Below the pieces are notes generated by a model. The model saw only the letters and a list, made by a program, of their open reading frames with translations, had not been told where the DNA came from and made no database searches. Positions 16,203-25,100 of a DNA stretch of 59,293 bases are shown in pieces (within the stretch, counting starts at the first letter, position 1; each line of letters starts with the position of its first letter). The stretch spans positions 1 to 59,293 of the forward strand of contig JAEEIH010000115.1 of the NCBI GenBank assembly GCA_016281275.1, given 5' to 3'. Origin of the DNA: Lachnospiraceae bacterium. Lineage in GTDB: Bacteria; Bacillota; Clostridia; Lachnospirales; Lachnospiraceae. The position numbers were made by a program, and so were the translations under genes.

Positions 16203-17087
16203 TTATATAGAAATAGTAGAACCAAATGCGCACATGAGCATCACTTCCTGTCCGGAAATGTACACAGGCATCTTAACAAGACGATCTGCGCTAACCTTAA
16301 CCAGGCCGTTTCTGTACGACGGAGGAAGCATGTCAAGCTTAAGTTTTCCTGAAATACCTGTCGCAAAAAGACCGTTTATACAGTTGATGAATTCAGCAAC
16401 GGAATCAAGTGCATCGAGATCGACCTCAGGGAACTCCTCCTTGCCGAACGGTACAGCGATTGAAAGAAGCGCTTTGCCGTTTCCTCCGAAGGAGAATCCT
16501 GCTGCTCTGTCACCGCGAAGATTTTGAACGGCAGCTCCGTCAAAGCTCTCATTACGCCCCCACGAAGCGCTCCCGATGTACGCATCGCTGTCGATAAGTC
16601 TCAGGATGGTTCTGACAGCAACGCTTATGTACTCAACCTGTACGGAATCCGTTCCCTCCGGAACAAACAGAGGCACGATCCTATCCGCATCACCCGACTT
16701 TATCGAATCCATGTCTGTCGCCGTGAATCCGAGCTCCTTCTGATAGTCAAGAAATGCCTGTTCAAATGCTTCAAGTGTTAAGAATCCGTTATCCGTGATT
16801 GCCTGAGCGAAGGTAAGATACTGATTACCCTGAAGACCTAAAAGACGTCCAACCTGATCGTCTGTAAGAAATCCCTTCTCAACGGCGATGTCACCGAACC
16901 TCTTATCCATGACTGCCTGAAGCTTGTTAACCTCTGCCGCTTCCTCCGCTGTCATGAGTTTTTCCGATACTGCAATAAGACCAAGCTTAACGCGAACCTT
17001 TTTCTGAGACTCGATTGCCTGTTCAAGCTGCTCCTTACTTATCAGACCCTTTCTGACAAGATAGTTTCCAAAAAGCTGATTCACCAT
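16203..17087 (-). CDS. CheX-type phosphatase domain protein with N-terminal MshEN-like region
   Basis: A 294-aa protein. The N-terminal half (about 1-130) has the repeated LVRKGLISKEQLEQA and AVEKGFLTDDQVGRL pattern of MshEN-type or GspE N-terminal domains, some of which bind cyclic-di-GMP. The C-terminal part (about 140-294) looks like CheC/CheX: DSVAEFIN matches the DxxxExxN phosphatase signature, followed about 20 residues later by a proline. The prediction is that it dephosphorylates the CheY-like product of the next gene. A promoter is at 17134-17162 and the start has an AAAGGAGAG site. The domain combination is assigned by eye. Confidence 0.72.
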   Translation of the reverse strand: MVNQLFGNYLVRKGLISKEQLEQAIESQKKVRVKLGLIAVSEKLMTAEEAAEVNKLQAVMDKRFGDIAVEKGFLTDDQVGRLLGLQGNQYLTFAQAITDNGFLTLEAFEQAFLDYQKELGFTATDMDSIKSGDADRIVPLFVPEGTDSVQVEYISVAVRTILRLIDSDAYIGSASWGRNESFDGAAVQNLRGDRAAGFSFGGNGKALLSIAVPFGKEEFPEVDLDALDSVAEFINCINGLFATGISGKLKLDMLPPSYRNGLVKVSADRLVKMPVYISGQEVMLMCAFGSTISI

Positions 17088-17133
17088 ATGGCAGCTACTC
17101 TCCTTTCAAAACATAAAATACTTCTCAATGGAC

Positions 17134-17162
17134 ATTATACTTAACAAATCAGTCTTTGTAAA
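17134..17162 (-). promoter_or_regulatory. Promoter of the CheX/CheY-like operon
   Basis: Minus-strand TTTACA (17157-17162), a 17-base spacer and a perfect TATAAT (17134-17139). A GTCTTT/AAAGAC inverted repeat (about 17152-17164) overlaps the -35. Confidence 0.75.
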
Positions 17163-17167
17163 GACAA

Positions 17168-18349
17168 TTAAGGTTGCTGCGCGAGCGGTTTTCGCGTCTT
17201 TTTTCGGGTAATTTCCACAAGATTCAGTTTGGTCATATCTACGACTTTTGTGGGCACCCTGTCGGTTCTGCAAAGCTCCCTGAGTTCCTTCATAAGAAGT
17301 TCCCTGTGCTTTTCCTGTATCATGTCGATAAAATCAACGATTATGATACCCGACAGATTTCTGAGCCTGAGCTGTTTTGCCACCTCTTTGGCGGCTTCAA
17401 TGTTAATCCTGAAGAAAGTTTCCTGTTGTCCTTTTTTACCGCTGACCGCTTTCCCCGTGTTCACATCTATGACGGTACACGCCTCCGTCGGCTGTATGAC
17501 GAGAAATGCGCCGCTTGCAAGCCAAACACGTTCATGCTTCGCTTCTTCTATCTTCTCCTTCAGCCTGTACAAGCCCGAAAGTCCCAGGGGCTCCTGCTGT
17601 TCGTAAAGTTCAACCTTTCCAATGTCTTCTTCCTGACCGGTCTTCATATATTCGATGATCGAGTCGCGGATTTCGGGATCGTTTGTCCTTATACGATCAA
17701 TATCATTGCTGCAAAGATCCCTGATTTCCCAGATGTAAGAAGGATTTGTTCTATACAGGAGCGAAAAAGGCTTTCTGTGAACTCCTTCCCTGACAAGCCT
17801 GTCATAAGCGTCGAGAAGGTTCTCAGCCTCCGCCTTAAGCGCATCATCTTCACAGTACTGTGCGTTTGTTCTGACAATAAAGCCGCACTCTTCGCGCGCG
17901 AATGAACCGACGATCGACTTAAGTCTTGCTCTCTCGGCCGACCCCTCAACTTTTTTTGATATGCCTACAACCTTTCTCCCATGAACAAGCACAAGATACC
18001 TTCCGGTCAGGCAAAAATCCGCGGTTGCCTGAGGCGCTTTCAAGGTGCTTCCTTCTTTCGTTATTTGAACAATGATCTCATCGCCGATGCGAAGAGAACC
18101 CTCATGCCGCGTCCCCGAGCAAACGGGGTTAATTACTTCGTCAAGAGAAAGGTAACACATCCTGCCGTCTTCGATCTCAACGAAAGCGGCATTTATGTTT
18201 GCGATTATATTTTTGACTTTTCCAAGGTATATCCCCCCAAGAAGCTTGCTGCCCTCAATGTCCTCAATCTGCGCTTCAATAAGCTCGTTCCCGTCGAACA
18301 AGCTCGTGATAACCCTGTTACCGTCTTTCACGATCACCAGATCCTTCAC
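17168..18349 (-). CDS. rng: Ribonuclease E/G family protein
   Basis: Endoribonuclease of the RNase E/G family (393 aa) for rRNA maturation and mRNA decay. An S1-like part near the N-terminus (GGIYLGKVKNI...AAFVEI) precedes the catalytic domain, whose metal-binding aspartates lie in VIDVNTG and IIVDFIDM. The end LNLVEITRKK corresponds to the end of the catalytic core. The zinc-link CPxC motif and the C-terminal small domain of the roughly 490-aa enzymes are absent, so dimer or tetramer architecture may differ. It follows the TIGR03936 gene by 26 bases, a common clostridial arrangement. Confidence 0.9.
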   Translation of the reverse strand: MKDLVIVKDGNRVITSLFDGNELIEAQIEDIEGSKLLGGIYLGKVKNIIANINAAFVEIEDGRMCYLSLDEVINPVCSGTRHEGSLRIGDEIIVQITKEGSTLKAPQATADFCLTGRYLVLVHGRKVVGISKKVEGSAERARLKSIVGSFAREECGFIVRTNAQYCEDDALKAEAENLLDAYDRLVREGVHRKPFSLLYRTNPSYIWEIRDLCSNDIDRIRTNDPEIRDSIIEYMKTGQEEDIGKVELYEQQEPLGLSGLYRLKEKIEEAKHERVWLASGAFLVIQPTEACTVIDVNTGKAVSGKKGQQETFFRINIEAAKEVAKQLRLRNLSGIIIVDFIDMIQEKHRELLMKELRELCRTDRVPTKVVDMTKLNLVEITRKKTRKPLAQQP

Positions 18350-18375
18350 TTCGCAACCTTTCCTTTCGATAACGT

Positions 18376-19182
18376 TTATGCGTCAAGCGGCAGAAATTCC
18401 GTATCTCCCTTGTACGTCTCCATCCTGTGCAGAGCATAGGCATGCCTATTGTATTCGATTCCCATTTTTTCACAAAGAGCCTGCGTTACCAAACCGGGCT
18501 TTATATTCACTGCCGAACCCGAAGCTACGCAGACAAAAAACCTTCTTCCGTTCTCAAATATATCCGCGTGTGCAAGATTATCAATCCCTTCCGCGAAAGA
18601 CCTCGTAATGACCTTATTTCCCGTAAATGCAGGATCGGAAGGAGCGAGAAATTCCTCTCCCCCGGAATAAATTCTGTATATGAAAGGCTTGATGTCTGTG
18701 TCTGCCGTAGTCTTTTTTGTGCTTTTTTCAACTACTATGCTTTCCTGAGCGTAAAGCTCATGCATTGCATCCCTGAGAGCACTCTCATCCGGTACTTCTC
18801 CGTACCCGTCTTTCCATGATACCATATATTCCGCAGCCGAAACAAGAGACATAAGGCTCTGAGAGCGCGTTCCCTCGGGCGTTTCGGGAACTACGCAGCA
18901 AGAAATGAGCGCGAATCCCTCGCTTATCTGCGCGCGCATTCTGCTGAGAACATCATCCGGATCAAGCTCCTCCGTGAAATCGATCTCCATGTATTCCGCA
19001 TCACTCGAAACGCCGAGAGAAAGCGGATGAGCAAATGTCATGATCTGGTGCGGCGTAAAACCTTGCGAGTACCTTACCGGCAAGTCCGCTCTTCTTATGA
19101 CCTTCTGAAAATATCTCATGACATCAAGATGTCCGATAAATCTGAGTGCCCCGTATTTTGCAAATCTGATCCTGAGAGTCAT
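18376..19182 (-). CDS. Radical-SAM-linked protein, TIGR03936/DUF2344 family
   Basis: A 268-aa protein beginning MTLRIRFAKYGALRFIGHLD, the hallmark of DUF2344. The family nearly always sits beside or is fused to a TIGR03960 radical-SAM protein; its role is unproven, with tRNA or rRNA modification usually suspected. The start overlaps the upstream gene by 4 bases (ATGA). The ribosome site GAGGAGG is preceded by a stem-loop inside the upstream coding region. Confidence 0.88.
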   Translation of the reverse strand: MTLRIRFAKYGALRFIGHLDVMRYFQKVIRRADLPVRYSQGFTPHQIMTFAHPLSLGVSSDAEYMEIDFTEELDPDDVLSRMRAQISEGFALISCCVVPETPEGTRSQSLMSLVSAAEYMVSWKDGYGEVPDESALRDAMHELYAQESIVVEKSTKKTTADTDIKPFIYRIYSGGEEFLAPSDPAFTGNKVITRSFAEGIDNLAHADIFENGRRFFVCVASGSAVNIKPGLVTQALCEKMGIEYNRHAYALHRMETYKGDTEFLPLDA

Positions 19183-21080
19183 GATTCCTCCTCTTTAGCA
19201 GCGGTTTTTTGCTGCCGGTTCCTTGTCTCCACGCAGACACCCGTGTTCCATTCGTTACATCCGCAAGCCGAACACCTTTGGCGGCAGTTGAGAGTGACCG
19301 TTGCATTTCGTGCCCTGTCGTATTCACGGGCAAGAAACGATTTCGAAACACCCGCATCGATAAAATCCCACGGAAGTATTTCATCGGCATTTCGCTCCCT
19401 CAAGGTATAGAAATCCATGTCAACGCCTGTCGTTTCAAGAGCGTCCAGCCATCGCTGCATATCAAAATGATCCGTCCAGGCATCAAAAAGCGCTCCGTTT
19501 TTGTACGCTTCAAGGATAACGGCTCCCACTCTCCTGTCCCCTCTGGCGAGAAGTCCTTCAAGTATCGAGGTGTTGCTGTCATGCCAGTTATATTTTATGC
19601 TCTTGGCATTGAGCTGTTCCGAAAGAGTAGCGCGCAGCAGGTTCTTTCTTCGCAAATATTCGTCGGGTGTTATCTGCGCCGCCCACTGAAAGGGAGTAAA
19701 CGGCTTGGGCACAAAATACGAGGTGCTGACCGTGATCTGAACCTTCCCGTTTCTGGTAGCCTTCGGAATGTTCTCGTAGTACTCTCTGGCGATCTTATCC
19801 GCAAGGATAGGGATCCCGCAGACATCCTCGTCGCGCTCGAACGGCTGTCCGAGCATGAAATAAAGCTTAACCTTGTTCCAACCGAGTCTGAAAGCATCAA
19901 GCGCTCCCGTGAGGATCTGTTCTTCCGTAAGGCCCTTGTTTATGACATCGCGCATGTACTGCGTTCCGCCCTCCGGGGCAAACGTTATCGAACTCTTCTT
20001 AACGTCCTGCACCTTTCCCATGACATCAAGCGCAAAAGCATCGATTCTGAGTGAAGGGAGCGAAATGTTAACTTTTCTGTTGCCCATCTCGGTGATCAAA
20101 AATTCAAGAAGTTCTTTAAGCTTCGTGTAATCGCTCGAGCTTAAGGAGCTTAAGTTGATCTCCTCATAGCCCGTGTTCTTAATCATGTCAACGGCATACT
20201 GCTTTAAGAATTCGAGGCTCCTCTCTCTTATGGGTCTGTATATCATTCCTGCCTGACAGAACCTGCAGCCTCTGATACAGCCTCGCTGTATTTCGAGCGT
20301 AACACGGTCTTGGATTGCCTTAATATATGGAACGATCGGTTTTTCGGGATAATATGTGTCCGAAAGATTTGAAACAACCTGCCTTTTTATCCTTGCGGGC
20401 GCATCGCCCTTTGGTTCAAAGCGGTAGATCAGCCCGCTCTCATCATATTCCACTTCATACAGAGAAGGGACATAAAGACCCTCGATATGAGAAGCTGCCT
20501 TCAAAAAATCCTCTCTTTTTCCGCCTTCCGCCTTGATACGCTTATATGTATCAAGCATTTCGTAATAAACTGTCTCACCTTCACCGATATAAAAGATGTC
20601 AAAGAAGTCAGCTATGGGTTCGGGATTATAAACGCAGGGACCGCCGCCGATAACGATCGGCTCGTCCTCGCCCCTTTCGCTTGCCATGAGGTGAATACCC
20701 GAAAGGTCAAGCACCTGAAGCACATTTGTGTAGCACATCTCGTACTGAAGCGTTATTCCGAGAAAATCAAAGTCTTTTATGGGATCCTGACTCTCAACGG
20801 CAAAGAGTGGGATGTGTTTCTCTCTCATGATCGCATCGAGGTCCGGCCACGGCGAATAAACCCTTTCACAGTACGTATCTTCGCGCCTGTTGAACATATC
20901 GTAAAGAATCATGATGCCGAGGTGCGACATCCCGACCTCATAGACATCGGGAAAACACATGCAAAAACGTATGTCCACTTTCTCCGGATCTTTCATGACC
21001 GCGTTGATCTCATGACCGATATAACGCGCCGGCTTATCAATGCTCTCAAGTATCTCATCGCTTAACGCAAGCCTTCTCAA
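19179..21080 (-). CDS. B12-binding-type radical SAM protein, TIGR03960 family
   Basis: A 633-aa radical-SAM enzyme of unknown substrate. The N-terminal about 200 residues resemble a cobalamin-binding fold (MSHLGIMILYD, GGPCVYNPEPIADFFD). The cluster motif CIRGCRFC (around residue 267) is intact. A C-terminal cysteine-rich tail (CRQRCSACGC) may bind metal. It appears to start at TTG (21080), because AAAGGAG lies 7 bases before it and no ATG with a site is near. It is translationally coupled to the TIGR03936 gene. Confidence 0.88.
   Translation of the reverse strand: MRRLALSDEILESIDKPARYIGHEINAVMKDPEKVDIRFCMCFPDVYEVGMSHLGIMILYDMFNRREDTYCERVYSPWPDLDAIMREKHIPLFAVESQDPIKDFDFLGITLQYEMCYTNVLQVLDLSGIHLMASERGEDEPIVIGGGPCVYNPEPIADFFDIFYIGEGETVYYEMLDTYKRIKAEGGKREDFLKAASHIEGLYVPSLYEVEYDESGLIYRFEPKGDAPARIKRQVVSNLSDTYYPEKPIVPYIKAIQDRVTLEIQRGCIRGCRFCQAGMIYRPIRERSLEFLKQYAVDMIKNTGYEEINLSSLSSSDYTKLKELLEFLITEMGNRKVNISLPSLRIDAFALDVMGKVQDVKKSSITFAPEGGTQYMRDVINKGLTEEQILTGALDAFRLGWNKVKLYFMLGQPFERDEDVCGIPILADKIAREYYENIPKATRNGKVQITVSTSYFVPKPFTPFQWAAQITPDEYLRRKNLLRATLSEQLNAKSIKYNWHDSNTSILEGLLARGDRRVGAVILEAYKNGALFDAWTDHFDMQRWLDALETTGVDMDFYTLRERNADEILPWDFIDAGVSKSFLAREYDRARNATVTLNCRQRCSACGCNEWNTGVCVETRNRQQKTAAKEEES
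19187..19222 (-). promoter_or_regulatory. Hairpin-SD element before the TIGR03936 gene
   Basis: GCAGC (19198-19202) pairs with GCTGC (19211-19215) and is followed on the minus strand by TAAAGAGGAGG, the ribosome site of the next gene. Layout matches the elements at 22077, 33923, 33989 and 54396. Here it is inside the end of the upstream coding region. Confidence 0.5.
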
Positions 21081-21097
21081 TCTGTTACTCCTTTCTC

Positions 21098-21297
21098 ATC
21101 TCGCGTACAAATCCGCTATAGGAAGGGCTGCGCCCTTCTGAGATGACCGTTCACTCAGCCATCTGTACGCGAGCCTTCGTCTCACTTTGGATGTGATTTC
21201 CCGTTTGCTATAGAGAGCAAGCTCTCACAGCAAACCGTCAAATCATATCCAATTGCAAGCAAGCTTGCAACAGATGGCGTTCGTTTATCGCGCAAAA
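21098..21297. repeat. Dispersed intergenic repeat, copy B (expanded)
   Basis: Left segment TCTCGCGTAC...GATGACCGTTCACTCAGCC (21101-21160) matches 58833-58870. The arm GCCATCTGT (21158-21166) pairs with ACAGATGGC (21270-21278), followed by TTCGTTTATCGCGCAAAAA. Relative to copies C and D one pair is G-C there and A-T here on both arms. About 100 bases with further inverted repeats (GTTTGCT/AGCAAAC) separate the arms. Confidence 0.75.
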
Positions 21298-21339
21298 ACC
21301 GCCTGTCTCGTGGTTTATGTCCGCGAGTTTCGGGCGGTT
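21294..21339 (-). terminator. Terminator of the zinc-ribbon protein gene
   Basis: AACCGCC (21297-21303) pairs with GGCGGTT (21333-21339) and an inner CTCG/CGAG pairs too; the minus strand ends in five T supplied by the repeat's A-run. Confidence 0.75.
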
Positions 21340-21363
21340 GATCACAAAATCAATATCAAACGA

Positions 21364-22068
21364 TCAATTCATCTTTTCATCGAAAAATGCTTCTACCATC
21401 GTATCGGCAAGAGCTTCATCAAGACCTTCGATCTCCTTCATAAGCTCATCCTTAACATATTCGACTTCTTTAATGTATCTTACTTCCTCGGGCTCAACCG
21501 ATGCAAATTTCTCTTCCATCTCTTCTTTTTTGATGTTTGTATCGAGCCACTCCCTTACTCTCTTCTTAAGATTTTCCTCTTCTCCGACCTTGCTCTGAGC
21601 CCTTTTAGCCCTCAAAGCCGCATTGATCCCGACAAGACAGCATCCGAGCGACATAGCTCCAAGCACGATCACCGAAGGTATCGATGAGAACCACGGTATG
21701 GCATCAAGCGCACCGAGCACAAAAAGGACAATGAGAATAACCGCAAATACAAGGAACGTTACAGCGGTCTGGACCATATCCTTGCTCTCATCGCTTTTGC
21801 TGACATAGAGTTTGGCCGGCTCGGACTTTCGCTTTATTTCTTCCCTGAGCGCCTCGACTTCTTCCTCGGACAGATCATCGAGATTGATTTCTTCGCCGTC
21901 TTCACCGATGACAACTTCTTCTGCTGCGCTCTCTTCCGCTTCTGCGAGTTCTTCTTCGCTTATTGCTGCCTCTTCTTCGGGCAATTCATCAACAAGGTCA
22001 CTGCCGCAATCGGCGCATTTTTCTATTCCTTCCTGATATTCGGTCTTACATTTGGGACACCAGGGCAT
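21364..22068 (-). CDS. Zinc-ribbon membrane protein
   Basis: A 234-aa protein starting MPWCPKCKTEYQEG with two CxxC pairs (C4/C7, C18/C21), a treble-clef zinc ribbon of the DUF2007-associated kind. A strongly acidic stretch (about 28-85) follows, then two closely spaced transmembrane segments (about 100-150) and a charged C-terminal coiled region. The function is unknown. The start has GAGGAGG, preceded by a hairpin-SD element. Confidence 0.7.
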   Translation of the reverse strand: MPWCPKCKTEYQEGIEKCADCGSDLVDELPEEEAAISEEELAEAEESAAEEVVIGEDGEEINLDDLSEEEVEALREEIKRKSEPAKLYVSKSDESKDMVQTAVTFLVFAVILIVLFVLGALDAIPWFSSIPSVIVLGAMSLGCCLVGINAALRAKRAQSKVGEEENLKKRVREWLDTNIKKEEMEEKFASVEPEEVRYIKEVEYVKDELMKEIEGLDEALADTMVEAFFDEKMN

Positions 22069-22076
22069 AATAAACC

Positions 22077-22113
22077 TCCTCTTTGGAAGCGGTTTTTACC
22101 GTTTCCGATTCCT
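22077..22113 (-). promoter_or_regulatory. Hairpin-SD element before the zinc-ribbon gene
   Basis: Arms 22085-22093 and 22098-22106 pair with one mismatch in the minus-strand RNA; the ribosome site AAAGAGGAGG follows directly. A GAGGAATCGG segment precedes the stem, as in the other copies. Confidence 0.6.
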
Positions 22114-22156
22114 CGATAGATAACGATACATCATTCGATGAAGCTTTTCAAGTCCG

Positions 22157-25100
22157 TCAGCGCTTTTTATTCTTAACAACTTCGACCACGCACGCAAGGC
22201 TTCTGCCGTTAACAACCGCGTAAATCTTGGTCTTTCCGACTTTTCTCGCCGTGATCGTGCCGTTCGCAACATCCGCGATCGATTGATTGTCCGTATCCCA
22301 CCTTACGGTGAGCGCATTCGATCCGGCTCCGTCTATCTCAAGCTTGATCTTGTTGCTTTCGTACTGTGCAAGCGTTAAGCTCGTCCTGCTCAAACCGACT
22401 ACGAACACACGCACCGAGCCCTTCTTTCCGGACTTAGTCATTAGCGTTATCGAGCATGAGCCCACAGCCTTCGCCGTAATCTTTCCTGTCTTCTCGTCAA
22501 CCGAAGCCACCACGGGGTTGTCGCTGCTCCATGTGTAGGACTCCGTTACGTTTGAAGGAACGATCGTGAACGGAACAGTCTTGGCTTCACCCGGGGTCAT
22601 GATCACCTCTGCATCCGAGAAAATGACATTGGTGGCAAGTACGGGATTGCTTACCATGACCGTCACGTATGACTTAACCTCGGGATTGTCTCTCGCTGTC
22701 GCGATGATGGTCGTTGTACCAGCCGAAAGAGCAGAAACCTGACCGTTCTTGTTAACAACGGCTATCTTTTCGTTTTCACTTGTCCAAATGGGCTTATAGG
22801 TCGTATTCGCGGGCACGGTCGTAAATCTGATCTTTCTTGTTTCTCCGACGATCATAGTTATGAGCTGATCCTCACCGTTGATATCGATCTCATCCGTTCC
22901 GTCGATAACGGTGACCTCACACTGAGCGTATGCTCCGCTCTCATCCGTTGCCGAAGCGGTGATTATGGTCTTGCCGACCTTGACGCCGGTGATAACACCT
23001 TTTTCATTGACACGGCATATCTTCGAGTCGGCCGTGGACCATTCAATGTTCTTGTTGGTCGCACCGTCATTCACGACAACCGCTTCGAGCTTTAGTTTTC
23101 TGCCGACGCCGATCTCAGCCTCTTCCTGGAGCGTGATCGTCGTGACGTTTTCAATGACTGTCAGAATACAGTAAGCCATGAAATCACCGTCGTCCGTGAC
23201 GCACCTGATAAGAGTTGTTCCGCCCTTCACACCTGTGACGGTACCGTTCTTGTCAACTGTCGCGATCTGTGTGTTGTTAGACGACCATGTAAGCGAATCG
23301 TCTGTAACGTTCTTCGGTGATACCGTTGCCTCAAGAGTCAACTTTTCGCCGACATGGATCGTTGCTTCATTAAGGTTGAGACTAACGCCTGTTACCTGCT
23401 GGATTACCTCAACAGTACAATATGTGGAAAGTCCGCCCGATGTTCTGACAAAGATAACGCAATTACCCTTTGCTTTCGCTGTGATCTTTCCGTTTTTTGA
23501 AACGGTCGCCACCTTTGTGTTTGTACTTTCAAACGTCAAGATATCCGATGCCGTAACCGGAGTGAGCGCAACCTCAAGAAGGTAATGTTCGCCCACATTC
23601 ATCGTCACCGATACGATATCAAGCTTGATCTGTGTGGCAGACTGAAGTACATGCACGGTTATCATTTTAAAGATACCCGTTCCATCGGTGGATTCAACGG
23701 TAACAACCGTCGTTCCCGCATTCTTACCGGTCACATAACCGCCGCTGTCAACAGAGCAGACCTTCGAATCAAGGACATTCCACTTAAGCTTGATGTTCGA
23801 AGCATTATCGGGTGTGATGGTGTAGGTGATTCGCTGCTTTTCTCCCGCATAGATCGTAATGTCCGTTGTGTCGAGCTTAATGTCCTTAATCCCCTGTGTG
23901 ACAACAAACGTACATTGATCGGTAAGACCGTTCTCGGATACTACCGTGATGACCGCGGTTCCGGGGCTCTTAAGAAGTATCTTGCCTTCTGTTTTCTTGT
24001 CGATGTCAACTACCTTTGCGTTCGATGACTTCCATGTGAGCTTCTGGTTTTCAGGAAGCGCGGGAGTACATACCGCATAAAGCTGATAGAACTTCTGCGT
24101 CTGGGGAAGCGTCACTTCGTGCTCCGAAAGCGTAAGCCCCGCAAGCTTTTTGACAACCTTGATCACCTTTGAGGCCACGATTCCGTTATCCTTATTAAGA
24201 GCGGTAATTACAACCGTTCCTTCCTTAACACCGGTGATCGTCATGGAAAGATCCGATTTCTCGGCAACCGAAGCAAGCGACTCATCGGAGCATGTCCACG
24301 TGAGAGTCGATTTACTCAGCTTCGGAGTGACATCTGCCGAGATCGTGAGATTCTCCCCGATCATAACATAATCGGTACTTGATTTAAGTGTAATGCCGCT
24401 GACCGCATCAACAACGTTGAAGCGGCATCTCGCTCTTCTTTTCGTTCCTTTTTCGGTCCATATGTAACAGTAAACACTCGCATCACCGACTCCCACTGCC
24501 GAAACCACACCGGAATTGTCCACCGTGACAACTTTATCATTCGATGATTTCCATTCGATCTTACCGGAATATTCACTCGGTGCCTCGAGCTTGAGGACAA
24601 ACTTGTCCCCCTTGTAGAGTGTTTCGGACGTCGTATTGAGAGCCATTCCTTCGACAACTTCCACATCAAGTGAAAGACTTGAGCCGTCATAATTTATCGC
24701 GCCCGGCGAAGCCGCAAAAGAACCGAAGATATCCTCAATCGAAACATAGGGAGTGGCAGTGATCTTCGCCTTTCCTTTGGCAACCGCTTCGATAACGCCG
24801 TCGTCAAGTCCTACCGAAGCGAATTCTTCTTTGTTCGAAACAAAATGGAATGAATCGGCGGGCAGGTTGGAATTCTCCATTATGTCATAGGAATCAAAAG
24901 ACTCGCCTTTATTATATATACTGAGTATCAGCTTGTCCGTTCCGAACGAAAGCGGAATCACAAGCTTTATCACCAGCTTGTTGATCAGTCTGTTCTGAAT
25001 AAAATCATAGGTCGGGATGGATGAATTGTCGTTCTTGATAGGGATTGCACCGATCGTATAAACGCCCGCCGGAAGCTTTTTGAGTGTCACCGTACCGGTC

